From positions 1 through 64,000 of the forward strand of contig QVRM01002027.1 in the NCBI GenBank assembly GCA_003439945.1: a stretch of 64,000 nt of DNA, given 5' to 3'. Under the pieces are notes generated by a model. It was not told where the DNA came from, searched no databases, and saw only the letters and a program-made list of their open reading frames with translations. Shown piece by piece: positions 1 through 11,534 of the stretch (position 1 is the first letter of the stretch; each line of letters begins with the position of its first letter). Source of the stretch: Dermanyssus gallinae. Taxonomy: Eukaryota; Arthropoda; Arachnida; Mesostigmata; Dermanyssidae. A program made the translations under genes and the position numbers.

Positions 1-177
1 GCGAAAACCGAACTGGTTTGACTGAAGGAAATTGATCGACACTACATGTCGATTTCGCCTTACCAGCAAGAGCTTCTTAATGACCGGTGACACATAATCA
101 AAAACCGAGATCGACCTAAAATTGGCTGCGCGATTTCGTTCACCACTTTCCTTTAATAAGGGAAATACCATCATACC

Positions 178-1614
178 TTTTACCCGTGAAGTCAGGCTAC
201 ACTCAAACGAATTATTCATAATGGTATTCAGGGATACTGCAATCGATCGAGCTGCTAATTTAACTAATTTTTCAGGCATGCCCATGACACCTCGAATTTA
301 GTTTGCTTTAGAATGAGGAAGGATATCAAAAACCTTAAAAACAGAGCAACATTATAATTTTCCCATATTTCATCAAGTATGGCTTCTATATATCTGCTCT
401 TCTCGAGGTGAGCGGCTATATTATCACCTAAAGTGTTAAAGCAACGGCTTAGCTCATCTGCAGTTTCTACCGGATGTTTTAAGGCTTTATCCCCGCAAAA
501 CTTATACCGCGGACAGTAAGTTACTGAATCGTGTCCTTTACCACAGAACCAGTTGATGAATTTCCAGAGCCGAGAGAAGTCGCCACGCAAGAATTTAAAG
601 CAATTGCGGCAGAATGCTGTTCTCGTAAGCCGACTTCTACGTAGATCTATAACAAATAATATAAGGTTTATAAGAGAAGAAAGATAAGATAACCGGATAA
701 TGATCAGAGAAAAACAGAGTTTTGAGAACCGTAGGCTAGATGGTGGTAAACTTTGAGCAATTATAAACAGCAATTTGATCTATGCACGTACCCGACACGG
801 GTCTGGATATACGATATACAAAAAGGGAAAATTCTCTAGCGGAAAATAATGATGTATTATCGCTAGGCTGTGGGACTGAAAAAAGGCTGACATTGCCCAT
901 AACAATAAGCGGGTACATTTCGGCAACAAAGCATCTAGGGTATTCAACAGGATGTTTCTACAAGACACATAATTGGAATGAAAGCCTACAATAAAGCACT
1001 TAAGACAGGCCTGTTTTTTTGTGCAAATGTACCGTCTAGACCGAAAAGCATCAGGACTACAAACAGAGCGCGAAGATAAAAAACTGCAGGTGAAACGCAC
1101 ATAGATGCCGACACGGCCGTCTCACCTCCTCAGCCTTCCACCTGACGCAGCCAATTCAAAACTAACCTTATGGAGTCTGATGCTTGTTTCCAATGCCACG
1201 CTTCACTAACTACTGCCGCATCAAATAGGGCTTCCTCTTCCTGTAAAAAGCTCTTTAATTATTCTATATAACGGGATTTTTAAACATCCAATGCATTTAG
1301 GTGGATAAAGCTATGCTACTAGGCCTAAGTCTAACGCCATCCGAAAGCTGGCATGCTTTCACATTTCCCGTGCAGGAATGTTTAACATAATTTTCACTAT
1401 GCATTAATAGAACAGATGGTAGTATTGGTCGACCCTAGATGCTGTGGACCCATCTACGCATAATGACAGACGTAATCCAGCTAACCTTCAGAGGGATTGA
1501 TGAAACGGACTGAATTCGACTGAAAATGTGAAAACGTTGCTGGACTGTTGCTGTTGTTGTTACTGCTGTTGTTTATTGGTGTTAAACCAGACAGGCGGCA
1601 GTACCTCCAGACCG
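178..1614. repeat. Direct repeat, unit 1 (uninterrupted)
   Basis: This is the first unit of a diverged ~1.5 kb direct repeat. Its start (tttacccgtgaag...) matches 1675 onward, its middle (655-1190) matches 7242-7740, and its end (about 1535-1614, T-rich then ggcggcagtac) matches 7765-7840. About 300 bases (1200-1530) have no counterpart in unit 2. There is no LINE here, so it shows the empty form of the site occupied in unit 2. Open frames in this unit (for example 264-773 minus) have no recognisable domain. The first 177 bases of the window show nothing I can assign. Confidence 0.75.
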
Positions 1615-1674
1615 CTGTAACGGAAAGCTAATTAAGCCTATGCCAAAAAATCTGCGTCATATAACCAGCTATGC

Positions 1675-2170
1675 TTTACCCGTGAAGTTAGGCTGGACTC
1701 AATAACGCATAATTATAACGGTATTCAGGTCCTGCAATCGATCGAGTTGCTAATTTAAATAATTTTTCAGGCATACCCAAGACACCTCGACTCCAGTTTG
1801 CTTAATATTGAAAAAGAATATCAAGAACCTTAAAAACAGAGAAACATTATAATTTTTTTCCATACTTCATCAAGTATGGCTTCCATATATATGCTCTTTT
1901 CGAGGTAAGCGGCTGTAGTATAACCTAACGTGGTAAAGCAACACCTTAGCTCTTTTGCAGTTTCTTTCGGATGTTTTAAGACTTTATCCCCGCAAACCTA
2001 TATTGCGGACAGTAAGTCCAGTGAATCGTGTCCCCAACCACAGAACCCGTTGATGAATTCCCAAAGTTGAGAGAAGTCGCCACGCAAGAATTTAAAGCGA
2101 TTGCGACAGAATGCTGTCCTCGAAAGCCGACCAGTACGTGGATCTATAACACCTAAGATACGGTTATAAT
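1675..2170. repeat. Direct repeat, unit 2, left part
   Basis: This segment aligns with 178-660 of unit 1, with many substitutions and small indels. Similarity stops just after gatctataac, where the 3' end of the minus-strand LINE begins. The unit resumes at 7242. Confidence 0.75.
2157..2170. repeat. Probable target-site duplication of LINE-A, left
   Basis: gatacggttataat resembles gataaggtttataag at 7242-7255 (imperfect, about 12 of 14 bases with one gap). Unit 1 has a related single sequence (atataaggtttataag, about 658-673). Confidence 0.5.
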
Positions 2171-2248
2171 TAAAATTATTTATTTATTAACACCCGGGCT
2201 GGGTAAGTGTGTTTATGTTACATCACAGTTTTCCACACAACAATCGAT

Positions 2249-5090
2249 CTAGCGTTTTGCCAGTTCTGCTATGGACCGAACCGCCGGACAAACCGCGGCG
2301 TGGTATTTATCACATTTACTCCAGCATTCTTTGCATCGACATTCGTCTTGTGGTTCATGGAAGCCCTCCTTGTTGCATAGAACGTAATGAAATCCGTGGG
2401 CTGCAAAGGCCGTTGTTAAATGGCGATCTTTCACCCCGCTAGCCCTCCACCCAGTGCTTCTCATTGCTGCTGTCCCATAAATTCCTATGTCTACCTCGCT
2501 AATTTTGGTTCGCCAATTTCGCATATAAACGTCAAAGGCGCACGTCTTCTTCAGATTCCATCGTTTTTGTAGCTCCTCTGTCAGCAGTGGGCCACCTTCC
2601 AACACGTGGACCACCCTATTTCTGCATGTATTTGAAAGCGCAAAAACCCTCTTTAGAAAGAAAAACCTTACCCCATCGATTAAACGCAATTCGTCTACTC
2701 CCATCTTATCCCATATTAGTGAAATGCTATATGTGGCGATGGGCGCTATCTGTATCCCAAAAAGGGCTACTGCTGCATCGACGGAGAGCTTATGTGGACA
2801 TTTAATTGCCGCGGCTGCGATAGTGGCCTTCCTAACCCTCTCCTGGATGTGTGATCGAAAACTACTGCCCCTTGTTGTTAAGGTGAGCCCCAGGTATGTG
2901 AATTTATTAACAAATTTTAATTCCATTCCCCTGATTTGAAGTACGTCATCCCTGGCCAGACGGCCGCCCCTTCGGAATTGCATGGCTACTGTCTTTTCCC
3001 AATTAACCTTTAAGCCTATTTCATCCATGAATGTAACTAGCCGATCCATTGCTTGCTTCACTCTGAAAAGGCTACAACTAAAGATTACTACATCATCTGC
3101 GTACATTAAAATCTTGGCCCACTCTCGAGTCCAGCCCGTCCTTATCCTTTCGGGGAGCCCACCCAGAAGAACGGAAAATAGTAGTGGACTCAGACCATCG
3201 CCCTGCGCGACACCTGTGGTTTGAATTACCTCCCCCGCAATACCAACCCCGTTGTCAATCAGCACCGTGTTTTGTTTTAAGATGCTGATGAGCAACCTCA
3301 GCATTGCTCCCGGCACTCCCATTTTAGCTAGCTTTTTAACTATCTTATTCCTTGGCGCTATGTCAAACGCCGCTTTTAAATCTACAAACACAGCATATAG
3401 GCAATTCTTCGGCCTGGACAGAGTATCCCAGATTGCTCCGAGCAGCCCTTCAATTGCTGAGTGAGTTGACCTTCCCTTCCTAAATCCATGCTGTTCCTCT
3501 GGTATTACCCCCCTTTCCTCTAAGAAAGACTCCAATCTCCTAGCTATTATTCCTGAAAATCCTCTTTATTGCTATTCCCCTCCAAGCCTCTGGTTCCGTT
3601 TCTATACCCTTTCCTTTGGGAATGACAATTAATGTCGCTTCCCTCCAGGCCTGTGGAATTTCCCCAGTGTTTAAGCATTCATTGAATAGAGCTTGCCAGC
3701 ATGGCGCAAGAACTAAGGTATCTTTCATGTGTTCATTCCTTATTAAATAATTTCCGTGCGTTTTCCCCCGCGGTGCTCTGTCGATTGTTTCCATTACTTC
3801 CCTAAGAGTGATTGCCCTCACTATCCAAATTCTAGCTTCCTCTTACGTTTGATCCTAGGGGCCTTCATATTCTACCACCGTTTTCGGGGTTGTATCCGAC
3901 CCGGCCAAAATCCTCCCAAAATGTTCGACTAGCCTGCCCGTCTCTACTGAACATTGCCTCCTCCCCTTTCGCCTCAGCCATGTATATGGCCGTACTTCAG
4001 CCTCCCTTATTGCTGTCCATTTTTTCTTTTCCCAGTACCTTTGCTTTTCTTCTTTATAAGATGCCTTAACCAACTGTTTAACCAACGAGGCCAACGGCCG
4101 CATAACCGGAACGATTTTTATGTATTCCCGCGTCAACCTATTGGCCTGCTTGGCCATCCTACACCGCTCACTAAACCAAGGTCTTTCGCTTCGCTTCTGC
4201 ACCGGTAGTATCGCAGAATTTAATAACCCTACCAGGCTGCGTTCGTAGCAATCTATGTGTATCGCCTCTGGCACCGGAAATACTTTGTTAAGCCCCTGTA
4301 ACAGAGTATTAACGTTAAGCCTTCTTCCTGAGCTTCTCCCCTTCCTCGTTCTTGATCAGTCCCCTTAATTTTTACCCATATGCCCATCGGTATATGCTTT
4401 CTAAGTCCCGCCCCTTCCTGTAATGGATTGTTTTCCCCTGCAAACGTTATGTCCCTTCTATCCATATCTGTTGCAAATAGGTCAATGACTGACAAACCAG
4501 AGTGGCATTCATATGTAAACACATTCGCGCTGTTGACTACCCAGCAGCCGATTTTATCCAGTACATCTAGCAAGGCTACCGTTCTTTCCGAATCAATTCT
4601 GTCTAATCTCGCATTAAAGTCCCCTCCTATAATTATTGGAGCCTTTCTCGGTAACGCTTCTATACCCAGCAAGAGGCGCTCAATCGTTTCCGTTGACTCC
4701 GTCCCCGTCGGTTGCACATAGGTGGCCATTATTTCTAGTTTAAGTGAAGCTACTGCAATCAGATTTTCTGTTACTATTTTTACGTTTATTTCTCCTACCA
4801 ATGGTCTAACAAAACTGATACTCCCCCGCTTGGCCTACCCGGACCCTCTCTACAAGACGCCAGTGCATGGTACCCATAGATTCCCCGTATATCAAACTGC
4901 TCTCGCGCCCAGGTCTCCGTCAAAATAAGAATGTCTATCCCTCTGTATGCGTCGTCTCCTAGCAGATCTAACACCCCCCTCCCCTCGCAGTTCCACATTA
5001 CTATCTGAATACACGCACCCTCTACTGGATTTTGCTGGTTCTGCTGGTTCTCGTACGCAAGGGGCCTGTTCACCGTTGTCTTCAGATGTC
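2249..5090 (-). pseudogene. LINE-A ORF2: AP-type endonuclease and reverse transcriptase, frameshifted
   Basis: The frame opens after a stop near 5090 and has no obvious ATG. Endonuclease motifs are in order: MWNCEGRG and LTETW (5073-4800), then after a frameshift near 4800 GGDFNARLD, SVIDLF and KHIPM (4800-4350). Further breaks fall near 4270, 3850 and 3540. The RT domain (from ~3820) has WRGIAIK, HGFRKGRS, the catalytic FVDLKAAFD, GVAQGDGLSP (A instead of the usual P before QG) and YADDVVI (~3103-3092). The C-terminus (about 2390-2250) has a Cys/His cluster, ECRCKECWSKCDKYH. The protein would nick the target and reverse-transcribe element RNA there. At least four frame breaks make it non-functional as read, though some could be sequencing errors. 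The last 428 residues are one open frame. Confidence 0.85.
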
Positions 5091-5288
5091 AGGTCGACTT
5101 AAAGCATGAGGAAGATGTCGTTGCACGATCTGCGCTTCTGTCCTGTTGTGTAGGTCAGGCGCTATCAGCGTCATTGGTCGTGGGTTGCAGTAAAGGCGAG
5201 GCGGCTGACGGGGCGCCCATCAGCCCTCCCAGAATTCTCGGGATAACTTCTTGAATGGTCCTAGCCACTGTTTGCGCGATGATATCTT

Positions 5289-6599
5289 TCAACATCGGCT
5301 AATCTTTGAAATCACCTGTTGCACTATATCCTCCACTTTCAGCAGCGGCACGTGCTGCTCACTCAAATTATTTTCGACGGTCGCAGGTGGAGCACTTATT
5401 AGTGCTGGATCCTTCGGTGGTTCGGGTCTTTGAGGTTTGGATGTCGCCTCGTTGACTTTGATCCAATTTTTTACTGCCGAGGACCAAGTGCGCCTTGAGA
5501 AGTTATCAGATGCCTGTATGTGGCCCACAGGTGTACAGAGTGGTACTAACGGTCCATCCAAGCGCTTCCCAATGCTATTTGGAGACGATTTTTGTAATAA
5601 TTCCATGCGCTTTAGCCTATGTGGACATGAGCCCCAGGTGGCTTCGTGTTCTCCAAAACACAAGCTGCACCGAGCCTGGGCTTTGCAATCCTTTCTCAGG
5701 TGCTCCGTAGAGCCACACTTTCTGCATCTCGGCTTAGGAAATTTACAGTTGGCTGCAAAATGATCCATGCTGTAACACTTAAAACATTGCATGGGTTCCC
5801 GATATAAGACGACTCCGTGCCGTTTCAACCCTAAGCGAACCTCAGCTGGAAAATTTCCGCCTGCGAATGTCAAAATAACCTGTTCGGAGGTCGATACTAT
5901 GTTCGTCTTCGGGTCTTTAGAGTTCACCCGTATTGCTTCGGAAACCCCACAAGGCTGTAGAGCAGCCAAGATTGTAGCTTCCGATATTGAGGGATGCACA
6001 CCGGAGATTTTACCCTTCACTGTGGATCGGCCTCCACTGATCCTCGCGGATACCTTCACGTTGGCTAACTCCTGAAGCGATAGTAGCGTGGCTCTATCTT
6101 CTTCAGCCTCAACCACGATTAGGAGCTCTCTGCTTCTTGTAAAACGCGGTTCTTCCATCTTTCCATTGACATGCTTAGCGATAAAGTCACATACATCGTT
6201 GAAATGTAGCTCCAAAGAGTTGTCGTCCGTTGAAAATATTACTCCCCCTTTCATTTCTACTGCCACCTTTGGCGCACGAGCTCGCCTAGACCGGGTCACC
6301 GTGATAAACTCCGATTCGTCCGGAACGTCTTCACCGTCACCGCCGTCCTCGGTAGGCTCGCTTGTGACCCCCACGGTCGCTGAGTGAGCCACTGCCTGTG
6401 ATATACGCATATCTTTGCTGCGAGTGTCTTCCACAGGACTTGATGCAACGCGCTTCCCGCATCCCGCCTTTGGACGGTGGGCCGGACCGCCCGCATCGTT
6501 GGTTGGACCAGCAATGCGTCCATCCGCCTCTCCGTCCACATGCACGTACGCAGGCACGTCACCTTGCACATTTTTTGTTGGTGTTCGCTGCATCGGCAT
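5289..6599 (-). CDS. LINE-A ORF1, gag-like nucleic-acid binding protein
   Basis: An intact 436-residue frame from an ATG at 6599. Three zinc knuckles are visible: residues 272-285 (CX2CX4HX4C, CFKC...H...C), 292-305 (CRKC...H...C, same spacing) and 311-325 (CX2CX3HX6C). A stretch before them (about 190-265, including VHPSISEATILAAL) resembles the RRM-like/PRE_C2HC region that precedes the knuckles in I- and Jockey-type ORF1 proteins. The N-terminal ~110 residues are acidic and basic low-complexity sequence. By analogy with this family it would coat element RNA and form the ribonucleoprotein for target-primed reverse transcription. ORF2 follows after about 200 bases. It is the only fully open frame in the element. 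Confidence 0.85.
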   Translation of the reverse strand: MPMQRTPTKNVQGDVPAYVHVDGEADGRIAGPTNDAGGPAHRPKAGCGKRVASSPVEDTRSKDMRISQAVAHSATVGVTSEPTEDGGDGEDVPDESEFITVTRSRRARAPKVAVEMKGGVIFSTDDNSLELHFNDVCDFIAKHVNGKMEEPRFTRSRELLIVVEAEEDRATLLSLQELANVKVSARISGGRSTVKGKISGVHPSISEATILAALQPCGVSEAIRVNSKDPKTNIVSTSEQVILTFAGGNFPAEVRLGLKRHGVVLYREPMQCFKCYSMDHFAANCKFPKPRCRKCGSTEHLRKDCKAQARCSLCFGEHEATWGSCPHRLKRMELLQKSSPNSIGKRLDGPLVPLCTPVGHIQASDNFSRRTWSSAVKNWIKVNEATSKPQRPEPPKDPALISAPPATVENNLSEQHVPLLKVEDIVQQVISKISRC

Positions 6600-7241
6600 G
6601 GCTAGCTAATGCTGCGCCGCGCCTTTTTACAAACAAAGTATTGTTTGTTTATCATGCAGTCGCCGGGCAGACTGAAGTTCGTGTTCGATTGATAATAATG
6701 GTACTGGTATCCGGGGAGGGGGAGTATTGACAACAGCGGCGTCGATAATGAGAGTAGAGATGAAGACTGGTGATGGTAAGAAGACTGTAGGTGATATGAA
6801 GAAAGAGCCAAACGTTGATGCTGCTGATGATGAATATTGATACGACCGGTACTGTACTGCAGTGATGATAATGACGAATGGGATGGTTCCAATGAAACTT
6901 ACGGTAGAAGTGGGGATGCTAGGAGAGACGAAGTTGGCAACTATGATTATGGTGTGATGATGTTGAAGACGAGAGACCGTGATAAAGGCGAAGGTAGTGG
7001 TAAATGATGAAGATGATTCCGGTGGAGGTGAGTGATGATTATGACTGTTTTAAGAAGACACTGCTTCTAAATAATTAGTCCCGCTGCACACTATAACTTT
7101 TCACGGTAATCGAGTCTTATAGACTAACAGATGTTATGCTCACTGATGATTATGGATTTCCACGCAAAATGCTAAATTTAGCTGTACTTTCCAAGAGCCA
7201 CACACGAACACGTCCGCAGCGTTTGAGAACAGCTGTCTGAC

Positions 7242-7840
7242 GATAAGGTTTATAAGGAGAAAGATAAGATAACCGGATAATAATCAGAGAAAAACAGGGT
7301 TTAGAGAACCGTAGGCTAGATGGTGGTAAACTTCGAACAATTATAAACAGCCATGTGGTCTATGCACGTACCCGACACAGGTCTGGTTTTGCGATATACA
7401 ACAAAGGGAAATTCTCTAGCGAAAAATAATGATGTATAGTCGCTAGGCTGCGGGACTGAAAAAAGGTAATAACAGAGGTACATTTCGGCAACAAAAGATT
7501 TAGTATTCAACAGAATGTCTCTACAAAACACATAGTTGAACTGAAAGCCTACAATAAAACATTTCAGACAGACCAGTTTTTTTGTACAACTGTACCATTT
7601 GGACCAAAAAGCATCAGGACTACAAACAGAGCACGAGGATAACATCTGGAGGTGAAACGCCCATAGATGCCGACACGGCCGTCTCACCTCCTCAGTCCTC
7701 AACCTGACGCAACTAACTTTATGGAGTCCGATGCTTGTTTCGATGATTTGACTGCAGAGGTAAAGAGTTGCTGGACTGTTGCTGTTGTTGTTACTGCTAT
7801 TGTTTATTTGTGTTAAATCAGAGAGGCGGCAGTACTCCCT
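7242..7840. repeat. Direct repeat, unit 2, right part (with target duplication)
   Basis: The first bases (7242-7255) are the probable right target-site duplication of LINE-A. The rest aligns with 655-1190 and 1535-1614 of unit 1. Its T-rich end runs straight into the splice acceptor of the exon at 7822, so the repeat is probably intronic to that gene. Confidence 0.7.
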
Positions 7841-8221
7841 AACTTTGTGAGAGGACTTGTGAGAAACGATCGAAAGTTCGAAGTTGTGATCGCCAAACCT
7901 TCGAACGGCGTCAGTACCGCAGACGCTGAAGACCAGAGCCAACTCCAGGGAAAAACGGTGCCCATTGCTGTTGTTGAGCCCGTAGCCAGTATCAAGAGGT
8001 CAACATTGACAAACCCGCCAAAAGGGATTCGCCTTTACACCAGGGAGGAACGCGACGCGCAAATTGCTTTTGCGATTGTTAGTTTTGTTTCGTATGTGGT
8101 AGTATTTATTTCATGTGTTTTCGCTCTGAGACGAAGCAAGGGCAAACGCCTCGAGGGCCTCCGAGAACATTGGCTTTACGGAAAGGCGTTCGGAGATAAG
8201 TTCGTCGCTGCATGGCCTTGA
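7822..8221 (+). CDS. Candidate terminal exon of a single-pass membrane protein
   Basis: A 133-codon open segment follows a good splice acceptor: a T-rich run then ttaaatcag ending at 7821, with the exon entered one base before a codon. The predicted product has a polar N-terminal stretch (NDRKFEVVIAKPSNG), a basic patch (RLYTREERD), one strongly hydrophobic segment (AQIAFAIVSFVSYVVVFISC) and a basic tail, RRSKGKRLEGL, ending in KFVAAWP. The positive residues after the hydrophobic segment suggest a cytoplasmic C-terminus. A polyadenylation signal lies 164 bases after the stop. Upstream exons were not found; they may lie beyond the repeat or outside the window. I do not recognise the family. 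It could also be a retained processed fragment, but the acceptor, the membrane segment and the poly(A) signal together favour a real last exon. Confidence 0.5.
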
Positions 8222-8384
8222 GTTAGGCAGTTTGACTAAGACCCTTCTGACAGAGCGATGCGCTACATGAAAATGCTGCTAGAAAAGCGTGCATATATGA
8301 CTTAAGCACTGAACGAATATAATCTTATTCAGTAATACCTGATAATATTAATACACTCTGTAGGAGCCAATATTGTATATGTAA

Positions 8385-8390
8385 AATAAA
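8385..8390 (+). promoter_or_regulatory. Polyadenylation signal AATAAA
   Basis: A canonical hexamer 164 bases after the stop of the exon ending at 8221. It defines a short 3' UTR that probably ends near 8405-8420. Confidence 0.5.
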
Positions 8391-9287
8391 CGCGTATGTT
8401 TTTCATATGGGCTTGTATTGTAAGTTTCCTATAAATTTATATATGTATATGGATATATATATATATATATACGTTTCTAGTTTTTAGCAATACATATCTA
8501 ATTTGTATTGCCTATCTAAGGCAATACAGTGCACAAACTAGTAGTTAAGAGTTATTTACTGTAACTAGTAAGTGCTAGAACCCAGGCGACATTTTCAGGG
8601 CTAGGCTTATAAGCCTTTAGACAAGTGATGTTTAAGTTAGTTTTTTACCACAATTCAAACAGTGTCTGCATCTAAATAGAACCATCCAAGTAAATAAGAT
8701 AATGAAGGGAATGAAGATTAAGAAATAAGTAGCGCTAGAATTCTCACGCGACTCAAAAGCGTTTAAGAACCTACTAGGATTGATAAGTATAGAGTGAGAT
8801 TTATTGTAAACAACGAGTCTGCATGCTCCTCACATAAAGCAGAGTGCTTAAGTTGTCTAAATTGTGAAGAAACTGGTCAGGTTATGCTAGAAGTAGCGCT
8901 AGAATTTCATGTAATTTAAATATTTTGTAGCAGTCAAAAAAGTAGTACTTAATTTATTATTAAAAGGTGACCTTTATTCTGGCTGACCATAGAATGCGAC
9001 AAATATTGCACCAGTCCCAATAATATTCAACGCTTATCTTACGAAAACCTGTCCTAGATTAGGACAACGCACCAATCTATCTACGAGAGCCCCAAGAGAA
9101 AAGTGACGAATTTATCAAATACGTCAAATTCGGATTATCTGATAATTTGAAGTTACTACTTTGGACGGGCGAAATTAGAATTTGAGTATTGAGCATATGT
9201 TCTTCCTGTGTTAACACTGCACCTTATTTTTGGCCTAGAAGGTTTGGAAACGCGAACTTACTTTCGGTAGTAGTAACAAACATGCTG

Positions 9288-9320
9288 TATATGGCCGTTT
9301 CTTGCAGAAACGGCCATATA
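9288..9320. repeat. Perfect 14 bp hairpin with 5 base loop
   Basis: Arms 9288-9301 (tatatggccgtttc) and 9307-9320 are exact reverse complements around ttgca. It directly adjoins the fold-back palindrome that starts at 9321. Confidence 0.8.
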
Positions 9321-9504
9321 TGATCAGCTTGTTCTATTCGTCCACACACTATTAATACTTTTATATGCGTTTATACATCTTCATGCATGTATTCCTATGT
9401 ATATATATATAGCATACTTATAGATATAAATGCATGAATAGGAATACATGCATGAAGATGTAGGAATAAACGCCTATCACGATTATCAATGGACAAGCTG
9501 ATCA
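9321..9504. repeat. 184 bp fold-back (palindromic) element
   Basis: Outer arms 9321-9332 (tgatcagcttgt) and 9493-9504 are exact complements. A middle pair, 9367-9373 and 9467-9473 (gcgttta/taaacgc), and an inner pair of 24 bp, 9374-9397 and 9439-9462, are perfect. The loop is a (TA)-rich ~40 bases. It could be a fold-back or MITE-type element, or could give a long hairpin RNA if transcribed. No coding capacity. Confidence 0.8.
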
Positions 9505-11285
9505 CACTAGCTTGGACGCGGGTGGATATATTTGCGCCTGCGACCAAATAATATACTTGGCCGGAGGCAATGGAGCCTATTGTAGGTTCGCGGCGCTTTC
9601 CTTGTGGGAGCTGATCTTCGATTCTTTAGAAGCTGTACGATACAACAATGATAACACAACGCCCAACAACTCAAGTCTCTATACGGTTTGTCGTAGGGCA
9701 TTTGCATTTCGCAAAGGTTTGGACGCGTATTTGTATTTTTAAGTCTAAATATGTGGCAAGCGAGCGGAGGGCTCAGAGGTCCGGCGGAAGAAAGAACCAG
9801 CGAGTTTATATCAAATTGTGGTACAAAAATTCTCTGTCTGTTCATGAGCCACTGGCACCACATGTTTTCACTGTTGTCAACGTATCCACAAGTCATAAGA
9901 TGCTATGACCAGGGGCACACTAACGCTTCTATCCGACCGCAACAAACTTAACACAGAAATGTGTGCAAAGTGACAGTCTTCAAAAACCTGAAGTAAACAC
10001 GGATAATAATAACACTTTTCTTATATTTGTGGAGGCATGAGAGATTCAAATATTCTACAAAATATATAATCTTTGGAAAACATGTAGATGAGTTATTTGT
10101 CAACTACATGTTCGGCTATTAACTTGGAATAGGCGGAAGAGCAGCTCTCTGCTGAAACTCCTCTAAGTCGTATCGAGCCGAGAAAATATCCAGCAGTTAA
10201 AATAATAATTTGCAAAAGTCAGTAGACAGGGTCCGACGTTTTGCCACTTCCAACAATTCGATCCGAGGATCAGCACGCCGCGGATCTTTAGATAAATTAC
10301 CGTATATACGTTATATAACTATCTGAACGCACATAGTATGATCATGCGTACTCGGTTTCTGTAAAGGTGCTTTTTTTTATTTAAAAGAGACCACACGTTC
10401 TAAATTGTGTTAAATTGCCTGTGCAGACTATAATCACTAAAAGATTTATAAAAATATGAGACGCAGCTGTCTGTTTTCTATCGTCCTTACGAACCAAGCA
10501 TGCCAAGAAGAGCTATCCTAGCGCATGACGTATCTGGAACTTGAATCGCACGCAAGAGCCAGTTGACAACGGAGTAAGTGACGCTCAAGTGAAAATTTAA
10601 AGAGAATTAGAAACGATATGACTGTAATTCATAGGACGTGGCTCTTTACGTCTCTGTTTAATCTGCACAAATTAGTGGCTACGACAATGGAAATCGACGT
10701 AACTTCACTTGAGGCAATTTGATGCCACGACGGATAGAGATATTTGTGACCTTCTTCTTATTTAACCACCAAATGGTGGATTTCGTCTCATTGAACTGCG
10801 GAAGCGATACCGGCACTGAGCTATATATATATATATCGTTGATTATGAACTAGGAAATTCTGAACGCATGCAACTAAATAGCAACACGACAAAGTTGACC
10901 ACATTCATTCGAGGCTGCATATGACACTTAGTGACATTGTTTATTGAACTTATTAATTACCTGCACTTTTTTATTGAACTGAGTACGCTGTTTTACACCA
11001 CTTTAACGTCCATCAACAATCACAGTCTCTGAGTTACTTGGAATCTTTCTACGCTTGTTACCATCTCCTTCGGGCATGCCTTCTATCCCTAACCAAGTTT
11101 GTTTAGTCTTGAACTAATGCTGCGTTTCTATGAATCAGTAGGTTCATAGCACGATACTGGTCAGAACGGCCCTAGCAACTGTGGACACAGTGAACTGTGA
11201 CCTACGGACCCAGAAGCAGCTCTATGTTCTGGGACCTAGTTTAGATAAGATGTATATATCCAATTTGCCACACTGTCTAAGACGG

Positions 11286-11534
11286 CCTAAAGTTGCCCAC
11301 AGGATAGCCCGGCCGATGCTTAAAAACTACAACTCAGGGGAGTCTCATGATGTCGGTGGCCGGGTTCGTAGTTTTATTCGCAGCACCGGCGCGGCCATCA
11401 ACTGCACTGTCCGCAGCCAGCAAAAAAATGCGGCGCTGCGCAAAATCCAACGTGTGGCCCCTCTGAGGATCACAATGGCCTACAGAGCGGTCAGCACGGC
11501 GGCTGTCCTCGTTGTAACTTGTACTATTGCCTGA
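11286..11534 (+). pseudogene. Decayed R1-like LINE reverse-transcriptase C-terminal fragment
   Basis: The translated stretch LRKIQRVAPLRITMAYRAVS followed by TAAVLVV matches the pattern of the post-RT thumb region of R1-clade LINEs (a basic QR motif, then AYRTVST-A-VLV, as recalled from the family). The preceding KVAHRIARPMLKNYN...GGRVRSF fits the KA...L.R.MPN.GG region. The open frame ends at 11534, and no catalytic motifs remain. Short and old. Confidence 0.5.

Larger units (their letters stand above)
2171..7241 (-). mobile_element. LINE-A: near full-length non-LTR retrotransposon
   Basis: A ~5.07 kb element on the minus strand with ORF1 (gag-like), ORF2 (AP-type endonuclease plus reverse transcriptase), a ~640 base 5' leader (6600-7241) and a short 3' end. 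The 3' end is AT-rich, with a TAAATAAATA-like tail rather than a long poly(A). It sits inside a repeat whose other unit lacks it, which fixes both boundaries to within a few bases. ORF1 with three zinc knuckles, followed by EN-RT with a C-terminal Cys/His cluster and no visible RNase H, points to the I/Jockey/R1 group. I cannot place it in a clade more exactly. ORF2 has several frameshifts, so this copy is probably not autonomous. Confidence 0.85.
8411..11285. other. No gene recognised; AT-rich DNA with palindromes
   Basis: Short open frames here (9507-9951 on both strands) show no domains, splice context or compositional bias. The identifiable contents are a short (TA)n run at 8453-8471, a hairpin at 9288-9320 and a fold-back element at 9321-9504. 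Confidence 0.5.

Noticed and set aside
7316..7942. 208-residue minus-strand frame
   Set aside because: It runs through the noncoding direct repeat and antisense to the exon at 7822. The equivalent region in unit 1 is broken by stops.
9321..9504. CRISPR or terminator-like structure
   Set aside because: It is a single nested palindrome in a eukaryotic context, with no spacer-repeat array.
11181..11285. N-terminal part of the 117-residue frame as a gene
   Set aside because: Only the R1-like portion has family resemblance. The rest has no support.
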